Assembly: GCA_951640165.1 (NCBI GenBank)
Contig: OX621254.1
Coordinates: 22,418,001-22,482,000 of the forward strand
Origin: Pseudoips prasinana
Lineage: Eukaryota > Arthropoda > Insecta > Lepidoptera > Nolidae
Length of the DNA stretch: 64,000 nt
Direction: 5' to 3'
Each line of letters starts with the position of its first letter. Position 1 is the stretch's first letter. Both the position numbers and the translations under genes were made by a program. A model generated the notes under the pieces. The model did not search any database. It was not told the origin of the DNA and saw only the letters and a list, made by a program, of their open reading frames with translations. Below are positions 44,189 to 54,500 of the stretch, one piece after another.

Positions 44189-44735
44189 ATTTAGTTATAA
44201 GAATTAAGTACTTGTTAAGAAAAACAAAAGACATTAACACAATGCCCTGCCCACCACAACGTATTGTGTAATGCTATCAGCTGTTTGTTGTCAAAACAAT
44301 TTTATTAGATTAAACGTTCCATTTTACGCTATAAAATCATTGAGGTAAAAAGATGTATGTACTCAGTAAGTTGTCAAGCTTTCTTGGCTTTAATCCTAAG
44401 AAGCCCTTAAAGGCAAACTACGAAACCAATGCATTAAAAATCATATAATAATAATTAGTATCTAAAATCTGTACTAACTTTTGATTTTAATCCATATTTT
44501 TGATCAATTTATCATGGATGGACAACACTACTGCCAAAATGCGCATGCATAATATAGTCACAGTCTAAAAATCATACAGTCGTCCAACGAAGACGTCTAG
44601 ACAGGGCAATCGTGCGGGGTGTGAGTGGCGAGACGCGGGTAAGCCGATCCCGAACTGCGAACAAAATGAATGTTAGTAGTTCGGGATATATCATTCAGGG
44701 CTAACGCGTGTTTGTTTTTGATTTGTTTATTTAAA

Positions 44736-45710
44736 ATGGTGCATACAACGTGTGCTGTGCGTGATTGCAAGTCTTCATCTCATATAAATAAAGATCTGCG
44801 GTTTCATCAGCTTCCACGCACAGAAGAAAGGTAAATAAATCTGTTTTGTTATTGTAGAGTGCATAAATAATTTTATTTGTAATGTCGTGTCACGTTGACA
44901 ACGCTAATAAAAAGGCCGACCGGTGCACGGTAAAAATTATTTTTTTTATAGGTTATCGCACAGGGCATCTGTTTGGAAATCCTACTAATATTATGTATGT
45001 GTGTTTGTTTGTACGTTCCGTGTCAAGATGGTGGACTTTTTTTATTATTTACTAAGGGTGAATTTCGAGATGGTGGACGTAAATTTTTATAATAAAATAT
45101 GGATCTCAATTTTGAGTTTAGTTGGAGTGCTTGTTACGAAAAAGCCATCCTTTTTGAAATCCAAGATGGCGGACGTAATTTTTTTATAATTTGATATGGG
45201 TGTCAATTTTGAGTATAACTGGGGAGCTTGTTACGAAAAAGCCATCCTTTTTGAAATCCAAGATGGTGGACGTAATTTTTTTTATAATTTGATATGGGTG
45301 TAAATTTTGTGTATAATTGGGGAGCTTGTTACGAAAAAGCCATCCTTTTTGAAATCCAAGATGGCGGACGTCATTTTTTTATAATTTGATATGGGTGTCA
45401 ATTTTGAGTATAATTGGGGAGCTTGTTACGAAAAAGCCATCCTTTTTGAAATCCAAGATGGCGGATGTATTTTTTTTATAATTTGATATGGGTGTCAATT
45501 TTGAGTATAATTGGGGTGCTTGTTACATATATAGTAAAAGTTGATCAGTTTGGAGGTCTGTAGAAAATTCTTTCGTATGTATGTATATTATACCCTTTCA
45601 GTTAGAATACATTTATTAATTTTTTTTGTATTTTATCATTACAGATGTAAATTATGGGTGGAAGCTTGTAGAAGACCGGATTTACTTGAAAGATACAAAT
45701 ACAAATACAA
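44736..45710 (+). pseudogene. THAP-domain exons of the P-like transposase
   Basis: Exon 1 (44736-44830) reads MVHTTCAVRDCKSSS...LRFHQLPRTEER, with the first two cysteines of the C2CH zinc finger (CxxxxC) and the FxxLP segment. It ends at AG/GTAAAT. Exon 2 starts at 45645 after TTACAG and continues CKLWVEACRRPDLLERY, holding the conserved tryptophan region. The THAP fold would bind the element's own subterminal DNA. Exon 2 then runs into its own inverted copy at 45720, so the histidine and the rest of the domain are lost. Confidence 0.75.
45060..45530 (+). repeat. Minisatellite, ~97-base unit, about five copies
   Basis: Units contain GATATGGGTGTCAATTTTGAG, GAGCTTGTTACGAAAAAGCC and AATCCAAGATGGCGGACGT. 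The copies are nearly identical, so the expansion is recent. It lies in the intron between the two THAP exons. AAGATGGCGG resembles the YY1 binding consensus, but that is only a sequence resemblance. Confidence 0.85.
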
Positions 45711-45787
45711 ATTTATTTATTGTATTTGTATTTGTATCTTTCAAGTAAATCCGGTCTTCTACACGCTTCCACCCATAATTTACATCT
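45643..45787. repeat. Palindrome formed by head-to-head duplication of the THAP exon 2
   Basis: Left arm 45643-45710 and right arm 45721-45787 are complementary with one clear mismatch (GCTTGT against GCGTGT). The centre is ATTTATTTAT. The left arm includes the splice acceptor edge and the first 21 codons of the exon. Confidence 0.85.
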
Positions 45788-45829
45788 TAAAAGATCTTTG
45801 ATGCATTTCACTATATCTGTGGTTATTTA

Positions 45830-46255
45830 TTGCGAAGGTGTGTTGAAAATCACAAACGTGACTGCCTGTCGGTAGTCAATTACGCCTCATCATATGCAGA
45901 CGAAGCAAATGAGAAAAAATTATACATCCGCCTGAGAGCTTATGACATTATAGACACTAGCCGTGATCGCTTTGGAGGATTACAAGTCCCTCCGGATGAT
46001 TTTGTGGATTACATCCATAGGTTGGAAACAGAATTGAAGACCTTTTCTTTTACTGAAAATAACATTGGGCTCAAATTATTTGAACGTTTGAGTTTAGTAG
46101 AATATAGTACAAAACCATGTGAATGCTTCCCAGTAAAATTTTTGTTGAAATTATTTATTAGGATGAGAATTTTTTATATAATTAAGTTCAACAACAAAAA
46201 TTTCAAATCTAATACATCTAAAAACCGAAAATATTTGTCAGTGGCCCATTTATAA
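45830..46255 (+). pseudogene. C-terminal part of P-like/THAP transposase
   Basis: Open frame of about 140 codons without a natural start. It contains YADEANEKKLYIRLRAYD, GGLQVPPDDFVDYIHRLE and, near the end, FLLKLFIRMRIFYIIKF, which match the style of the P-element/THAP9 transposase C-terminus (a GGL..PS motif followed by a hydrophobic basic helix). The upstream nuclease domain is absent. A 73-codon frame on the other strand (46250-46471) is not recognised. Confidence 0.6.
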
Positions 46256-47298
46256 TGTTTTATTGTCACCGTCAATATGACTAAGTGAGTTTTGTGACTT
46301 GGTAATTTTTTCACGTTTAATTATTAAAAATGCAGGGTGTGTTCCGTAATATACATCAGTATAATGGCCAGTGATAATGACGTCATGAATCTGAAGGCCA
46401 AATTGCCCATATTGTACTGGTGAGATGAAATATGGCATCAATTTATTGATATCATTACTAATTACCGTCATATTTTCTGAAATATTTCTTTTTCATTAAC
46501 TACACTTATTTAACCTAATTAAAATGATGATAATTTAAGAGATTTAAAAACAACTGTCACGGGCAGAATTCAATCCGTGACCTTTGCTGAACCGTGATGT
46601 CGCACTGACAACTGAGTTATTTATTTATTTAAAAACTTCACTTAAACAAGATTACAGTACAGTAAGTGTCACAGTTATCAAGTCGGCATCAGTTCAATTT
46701 TTAAATCTCTTTGTATACGCCTCATCTGCATTTTTTATTGTCATACTTAGCTCCTTAATAATACATGCAGTAAAGAGCGGGTTAAAAATTGTTTTCATTA
46801 TTATATTAATATGTAATATTGTTTTACTTATAATACTGATATCGATGTTGATCAGCAATAAATAAATAATTTCATAAATATTGTTTATTTGTGACAACCC
46901 TGGCCGATGCGTTACTGTCTAGACGATGTCGGCATTTTACACGAGATCAAAGGCGTCGTCCTACTGTATGATTTTTATACTGTGATATAGTCGTCTATGG
47001 ATGGCGCTTACTCACTGTACTCCGTGTGTAGCCAAGCTTGCCGTTTATTTTTTCGCAACTCGTAGTTTGATTTTGAGTTTATTCCTTCGAGCATCTGAAG
47101 AAAATACCTCATTTTTTTTATTAATAACTAGGTACTAACCTAACTTTTTAGCCTAACTCTAACAATACATGGTAATCAGCGGCAAAGTGAAAGTAGGAAA
47201 AAGGCTTCACATGCAGTAACCTAATTAAATAATTGATGTTTTAGTAAATATGTATCTATGGAAAACTATTAGGTAAGCCGCTTGTTGATAGCTTACTA

Positions 47299-47702
47299 TT
47301 GGGCGACACTAGATGGGCGCTTTATTCACTGGCCGATATTTTGTCAGTGTACATCATCCTTAACTGTCAAAGTCATAGTAGTGCTTTGCTTTCATACTCT
47401 CTGTTTTCATACTTTTGGCGCCAACGCGGAAAAGGAGGCTATGATTTATTTTCAAAAACTGGTGTAAATTCGAGTTTTTATGTGTAAATATGGTGGATTT
47501 TTAGACATAACATCTTCGACTACGTACACAAGTGGAGGAAAGTGCGATATTGCCGTGGATTGTGATTTTCCGTGTTGGAACCAAAACTCCATAGAAAGCT
47601 CTAGTAAAGTCTCCACTGCTTTACTGGGGTAGGACCACATATATCTAAAATAGGAGATAGGCCGTCCCACTAATATCCTATGCAGTCCAAGTGTCGCCAA
47701 AT
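47299..47702. mobile_element. Possible short TIR element
   Basis: TTGGGCGACACT at the left and AGTGTCGCCAAA at the right are inverted repeats about 400 bases apart. Target duplications are unclear and the interior is non-coding. Confidence 0.35.
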
Positions 47703-47805
47703 GAATTTACGCACACAATGACTGATTCGAACTAATACATTTAAATTCACCACTTGCATTTTTGCAGTAAAAGTCGGAATACTTCATTAAATATGATGTT
47801 TTTGA

Positions 47806-48055
47806 AGTTATACTTCTTTTGGCGCGATGGAGAAAAATGATGAGAGTGAATTTTTACGATGCGCGCGCACACCGACACCAAAAAATTTAACAGCATGAAG
47901 TTAGTTCTAGGTGGTATGAGAGTGAATTTTTACGATGCGCGCGCATCGTAAAAATAGCAGCATGAAGTTAGTTCTAGGTGGTATGAAAATTGATAACTAT
48001 GTTCAAGTTGTATATTAAGAAGTATAACTTCTAACGCGTGTACATAAGTACACAC
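47806..48055. mobile_element. Short TIR element (MITE), copy 2, with internal duplication
   Basis: Shares the left end GAAGTTATACTTCTTTTGGC, the GATGCGCGCGCAC block and the ACGCGTGTACATAAGTACAC flank with 14081-14345. Here the TTAGTTCTAGGTGGTATGA block is present twice, and a perfect 30-base palindrome centred on GCGC|GCGC lies at 47926-47955. Confidence 0.65.
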
Positions 48056-48222
48056 AAGTTTTTTTTTTTTTAATAAAAATAAACTGTATTTACCTGTGAA
48101 ATGTGATCCCATTGGTGTGTAAATTAGTAGTGTAACTACGATGTTTACATGTGACGATTGCACAGGACGGCATTTCGGAAAAAACTCAATATTTGTGTCA
48201 GAAGCACAGACGTATTCATTTG

Positions 48223-48232
48223 GGCGCGAAAG
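48223..48232 (+). promoter_or_regulatory. Candidate E2F site upstream of FEN1
   Basis: GGGCGCGAAA, whose complement TTTCGCGCCC fits the E2F consensus, lies about 320 bases before the FEN1 start codon and outside recognised repeats. DNA replication genes are commonly E2F targets, so the position makes sense; binding is inferred only. Confidence 0.4.
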
Positions 48233-48552
48233 TGAGCGGACTGATGGCGGTCATTGGCGGTGTAAGCCTGCTGAGCACACTGTAGGCGGCTAATACGCGT
48301 TAGTTTGTCCTCTCTCAAGTTATTTAATGCTCTGAGGGTATGACTATGACTTGACTGTGACGGACGTGACGGACATGACTGACTAACTTTGAAATATCAA
48401 TATTACAACTGAAGACGAGGCGGTATGGTCACAGATCTTAGCCTGCCCAGAGGGGGCGAAAAAAAAGAAAAAAAAAAACTCTCTGGTTGTCATTACAAAT
48501 TCCCGCTAAAAATACTAAATTCGTTAGAATTCTCTGAAATTAGTCTACCACG

Positions 48553-51500
48553 ATGGGTATTCTAGGCTTATCGAAGTTAATAGCAGATATTGCTCCCCAT
48601 GCAGTCAAAGAAATGGAGATTAAGAATTATTTTGGTGAGTAATTGTAGTACGTGTACCTTATAAAGTATTGTGTACCTTATAACCTTTTCACAATTTTAA
48701 TATTATTTTTTGTATTTCCAGGACGTAAAATAGCAATTGACGCTTATATGAGCTTATATCAGTTTTTAATAGCTGTTAGAAGTGAAGGTAAGCGGAAGAT
48801 CATTATTTCCTAAATACTAGAGGGCCCGACAGACGTCTTACTTAAATAAAAACAGAACCCGTTTGTAGCTCTATCTGCTGTGTCCAACTATAAATCTAAG
48901 CCATTAAGGTGTTCCATATCCCCCAAACGTTTAAAGAAGATCGTTGTAGGCGATTAAGAGTAGGAATTTATTGACACACACACCAAAATGGGCTTAACGC
49001 AAAACGCCAATTAATGACATTTTTATGTGTTTAAATCCTGTTGATGGTATCAATTAGTGCTCATGAGCAGACATATTGTACTTATTCATCAGTTAAAGTT
49101 GAAGTATTAAAATTTCAATTATACTAGTTTAATTAAAGAAATTAGCAACTGTATTGAGGCACTCATAGCTAGATGCTTTCACCGATCCTTAACGGATGGG
49201 CGAGGTTAAGCAATTGGGCTTGCGGTCAGTCCATAGATGGGTGACCATCAAAGCGGTTTAATTTCTCATTTCTCTGAGAAATTAAATGGGCTTCAGAGGG
49301 CATGTTAAGCCATTGGTCCTGCCTGTAGGCATTAGACAGTTGTTAAGCCATGTCAGAGGCCTACAACATGCAACTTGAACAACTCTGACACTAGGGTAAC
49401 CACAGCCCATACAATAAGTCAGTAAGTACCAACCATAATATTGACATTTTCTTTAATTTTACACTAGGATCCCAGCTAGTGTCCGTAGATGGGGAAACAA
49501 CATCCCACCTCATGGGTACATTTTATCGTACAATCAGACTGGTTGAGAATGGCATTAAACCAGTATATGTATTTGACGGCAAGCCCCCAGACATGAAGTC
49601 ACATCAGCTGAACAAGAGAGCAGAGCGAAGAGAGGAGGCAGAGAAGGAATTGCAAAAGGCTACTGAAGCAGGTAAGAAAACATACATAAGTCATCATCTT
49701 CATTATCATATCAGCCGAAAGATGCCAACTACCATTAAATTTAACCACTTAGAATAGTCCCCCATATCTCATTTCATCTTACAGACCCCTAGCATAATTA
49801 AATATTGATGTTTTTTTAACACCTGGCTTGCAGGCATTCAGTCCTTACCTACTATCAAAAACTTAGAGAACTGACTAGTGAAGGCAACTCCCAATTATTC
49901 ACAAAATAACAATACCAGGTCTTACAATCATTCAGTACTGTCCAATATTAAGAAGAGCACACCATTACCTCTTTGAATTTAAGTGATCGGCGAGGTTAAG
50001 CAACTAAGCTCGCGGTTAGTCCATAGATGGGTGCTCACAAAAGAGGTTTAATTACTGAGCATCTCCATGCTTCCGTGTCGCGGTTGTAATCATTTTACAA
50101 CAGTTGTTAAGCCATGTCAGAGGCCTACTGGTCGTTTTGACCAAATCTGACACACAGAGAAACCCCAAAAGAGTAACCACTGCCCATAAGATAAGTAAGT
50201 TTAAAATTTCGTGGAGGCAATTGCCCATGGTTAGTAGCAAATTGCCCTTAAAATTTCAAATTTTTCTTTCCATTTGTACTAAAATTTGTGCATTCTAGCT
50301 TAGATCTACCATAGTGCCCACTAAGCTTCAGATATGTGAAATCAATACTACTAACTTGTAATATGCACAGAGGTTACCCTAGTGTCAGAGTTGTTCAAGC
50401 CACCCAGTAATGACGATAATAACGCCTTAACGAATGTTGCCTAATGACTCCAACCGGAACTGATAGCTTAATGTGACCTCCGAAGCATGGAGACACTCAG
50501 AAATCTAACCATGTTGGGGGTCACACATCTAAGGTCTGACCGCGAGCCTAGTTGCTTAACCTCGCCTATCACTTGTGGACTGATGAATTTTGAATACTTA
50601 TTTATTTTATTACCATTTGAGTTACTTATCTTCTCCAGGTGATCAAGAATCTATAGAGAAGTTCAACCGTCGCCTAGTAAAAGTAACAAAGCAGCACAAT
50701 GAAGAGGCTCGGCAACTTCTGAAGTTGATGGGCATTCCTGTTGTCGAAGCTCCGTGTGAGGCTGAAGCACAGTGTGCTGCATTGGTAAGGCCATGGTTAG
50801 GATTATGAACCTTAGGTACTAGAAAGGTTTTGTAACTTGTCATAGACAGAATTTTATTCCTAGAAAGACTATAACTTGCCATAGCATATTACCTTTCTGG
50901 AAGTGTTTGATAGCACACCATAGCTGAATTATTTCTCTGGAAATCATACCCTCGTTACCTTACTGTAATTTTGAAAATTATTCAAGGGTTTAAAATAGTT
51001 ATTACAGGAATATTTGTATCCAAAATGAACCCTGTTAGGGCACAGGAATTGATCATCTCTCATCTCACCAGGTGATAGATTTGAGACCCTATTAGATCAG
51101 AAAGTAGGAGAAATAGGGCACATATGCAAACAAAAACAATGCGGGGTCCATATGCGCTACGCTAGGAGCTATTAGTGCAGCGCCGCCCCCAGTAACGCAA
51201 ATCGTGGTAGCCACGACGGGCATGAAGCGCCGGGCTGCCGTTGCAAGGGCCGCTGCTACACGGATAACCTCAGCGATGCCGGCCCCACCACCCGCGGAAG
51301 GCACCTGAACGCATGTCGTTGATTGAAGGCCAGAGCCAAGGCTGCCCGCCTGAATCGGCTGCCGCCGCCTCAGCCTCCAAGACGGGTCCTGACGAAGAGT
51401 TACTAACAGATTATTAACCAGGACTCGTCATCCCATTGTATACCGCTCTACTCGCCCTAGCGCCACGGAAATAAAATTTTTGCGGGAGAACTTAAAGTCC

Positions 51501-54500
51501 CTGAATACCCCCTCTCGACCTGCGAGTTTGATAGCGTTACTCACAACGCAATGCGTAAATCTAACCTATGTCTGTGTGTATTGTCCGTAGCTTAAGCAGG
51601 TGTTCTGCTTAAGCTACCCTTGTTTAGTATAGGGTCCGTTCTCGAGGCTAGTTCGAGACCCGCCTGAAGATTAAATTTATAAATTCCCATTTTTGAAAAA
51701 TGCGTTCTAGTTCTCAAAATGTTTTAATGGAAATGTTTACGCATGTGTTTTTCGTAATTATTTAAAGGTTTCTGCTTCATATGTTTGTATGTCGATAGGT
51801 GAAAGCCGGCAAAGTGTTCGCCTCAGCGACGGAAGATATGGACGCATTGACTTTCGGTACCAACGTGCTGCTCCGTCACCTCACGTTCTCGGAAGCGCGC
51901 AAGATGCCTGTGCAAGAGTTCCATCTGGACCAAGTGCTCAAGGGATTGGAGTTGAATCAAAATGAGGTAATATTATCAAGGCTTCTTCTTTTTGTGTTGC
52001 TATTGGGTTTGGATTTGATTCTTACCTATTGCAGTAGCAACCATAATTGAACAACCAAATAGAGAACCAGAATGATTTGATAAGGTCTTCGATTATTGTA
52101 TAGATGTTTTTATTATTTAGTAAAGTACTTTTCTTTTTGATGTGCGGTTTCCAGCGTAATTTGGCGAAATACTGAATCCTCACCTGAACAAGTTTTCCAC
52201 TTAGATAGCTCTATGGTAATTCGCCTGCGATTTCACTTGAATTTAAATTTAAACTGTTCTGCTTTAATATTCCGCTAATGTTTTAAATTTGGAATAATTT
52301 AGGGGTATATACCCTAAATTATTCCAAATTTAAAACATTTCGTAAGTCACATATTTAGAGTTCCGTAACTAAACGGCAAAAAACGGAACCCTTATAGATT
52401 CGTCATGTCTGTCTGTCTGTCCGTCCGACCGTCCGTACGCGTCCGTATATCACAGCCACTTTTTTACGAACTTATGAGAGCTGTACTGTTGAAACTTGGT
52501 AAGTAGATGTATTATGTGAACCGCATTAAGATTTTCACACAAAAATAGAAAAAAAAACAATACATTTTAAGGGTTTCCCATACTTAGAACTGAAACTGAA
52601 AAACATTTTTTTCATCGAACCCATACTTGTGTGGTATCTATGGATAGGTCTTAAAAATGATATTGAGGTTTCTAATATATTTTTTTCTAAACTGAATAGT
52701 TTGCGCGAGAGACCCTTTCAAAATGGTAAAATGAGTGCCCCACCCCCCCTGTAGCTTAAGAGCATGATAAAACTAAAAAAATATTTGGTGTACATTACCA
52801 TGCAAACTTCCACCATAAATTGGTTTGCACGAGATCTAGTAAGTAATTTTTTTTAATACGTCAAAATCGTAATCCGTAATGCACGGGAACACCCAAATAC
52901 TCCGAAATATTTTATTCCGAATTTTGATGATCCGATTTACTAAAGTCCGAATTTCATAATACCTAAGAATTGTAATATTAAATATCACGAAATTTATCTT
53001 TCCGAATGTTGTCAATGCGATTTGTTAGTATTCCGATTTTCATATGTTCTAAGAGCCAAATGATCGAAAGATTCTCGGTCCGAAAAACGACATTCCGAAT
53101 TTCAATACTTCGAATAAACTAAAAATCAACAAGTTGTGCTACAAAATTTTGTGACATGAACGAATCGCTGCAAAACCGACTTCAGGTAGTCTTGTCTGCC
53201 CTACCCTAGAGTGTAATTTAAGCCCGCGTAGGCGTGGAGGGGTGGGGCGGCCCGCGAGCTGAGGAGCAGGTGTTTTTGAACGGAAGCCGGCCAGCAAGCC
53301 GAAGCTGCGGTGGTGGGCCTTAAAACCATCTGCGACGATAAGCTCGCGTGGGGCGGCCCAAACCCCACAGCGCCGGAGCCGTGACGGAAACAATGCTTGC
53401 TGCATGTTGCATGCCTGCTTGCATGTTGCATGCCTTCTTGCTTGCTGCATTCCTGCTTGCATGCTGCATGCCTGATTGCATGCTGCATGCTTGCTTGCAT
53501 GCTGTATGCTTGCTTGCATGCCGTATGCTTTCTTGCATGCTTGCTTGCATGCTGCATGCCTGCTTGCATGCTGCATACCTGCCTGCTTGCATGTTGCATG
53601 CAGCCGCCGAGTGCCAGATCACCTCTATTGTTGGTGAATCATTTGGGTTAGATTAGGTTAGAACTGTGACCGGGGAAACAAAACTATTTTTATTCGTATT
53701 GTTGATGTTTCGAATTATCATTAAGTCGGACTTTGTGTTATTCGATCTATTGAAGCTCTGTATTTTGAGAATAGTAATTGTAAACGTTAGGAATATTGAA
53801 ATTTAGGAATGATAAAAATAGGAATAATGATAAGTCGGAGTTGTAATATTCGGAATTTTCTACCATTCGGAATTATGAAAGTCGGTATTTTGAAATTCGT
53901 ATTTGTGACTGTCGGAATAAAGTTTTTCGTCTTAATGTAGTGTACCCGTAATGCACCTTTCATTCCATCAACTCAAATACTTGCTGCTATGGACTCGCAC
54001 TTGGCCGTTTTTTTTTATTTTGTATTGTTAAATTTAGAGAGAGAGTACAGCGTTGATTCGCTCAAAGAGCAGCCCAACGGGGGAAGTACCTCAACCTTAC
54101 AGAAGACATTCCGTAATAAAACATTAATAACTTAATGTTGTGTTTCTGCGTGTGAGTAAGGTGGGGGGAAGACTCTTTTAAAGGCCGGCAACATTCCCTG
54201 GTGTTGCGAGTGTACATGGGCGGCGGTGATCACTTACCATCCGGTGACCCACTTGCTCGTTTGTCGCCCTCTTATTATATATAAAAAATTTTCATCTTAT
54301 TTTTCCAGTTTATCGATCTCTGCATCCTTTTGGGCTGTGACTACTGTGGGTCCATCCGGGGTGTGGGTCCAAAGCGAGCCATCGAGTTGATCCGCCAACA
54401 CCGCACAATGGAAGAAGTACTCAAGAACATTGACACTAACAAGTATCCACCGCCAGAGAACTGGGACTTCAAGAGGGCGAGAGAACTGTTCTTGGAGCCT

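Larger units (their letters stand above)
44559..46984 (+). mobile_element. P-element-like transposon with THAP exon, internally rearranged
   Basis: Terminal inverted repeats: CACAGTCTAAAAATCATACA at 44559 and, inverted, CACAGTATAAAAATCATACA ending at 46984; weaker similarity continues to a shared GTCTAGACAG. Direct repeats ATATAGT flank both ends (44552-44558, 46985-46991); P elements make 8-base duplications, and the eighth base is ambiguous here. The element encodes a THAP DNA-binding exon pair and a transposase C-terminal piece on the plus strand, with the catalytic middle missing. A hairpin TCCCGAACT/AGTTCGGGA lies inside the left end. It inserted about 370 bases upstream of the PLGRKT start codon. 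Confidence 0.75.
52350..54020. repeat. Dispersed repeat (as 30475-31075) split by a foldback element
   Basis: 52350-52875 matches the first part (GAGTTCCGTAACTAAACGGC, TCTGTCTGTCTGTCCGTCC), and 53957-54020 matches its end (CTTTCATTCCATCAACTC, GACTCGCACTTGGCCG). The copy at 30475-31075 shows the uninterrupted state. Confidence 0.75.

Noticed and set aside
44736..46255. A host THAP-domain gene sharing a bidirectional promoter with PLGRKT
   Set aside because: The exons lie between matching TIRs and target repeats, and the THAP domain is broken by a palindrome.
53139..53656. Overlapping frames on both strands with CMLHAC or MQHASR-type repeats
   Set aside because: All are translations of the GCATGC minisatellite in the foldback core.
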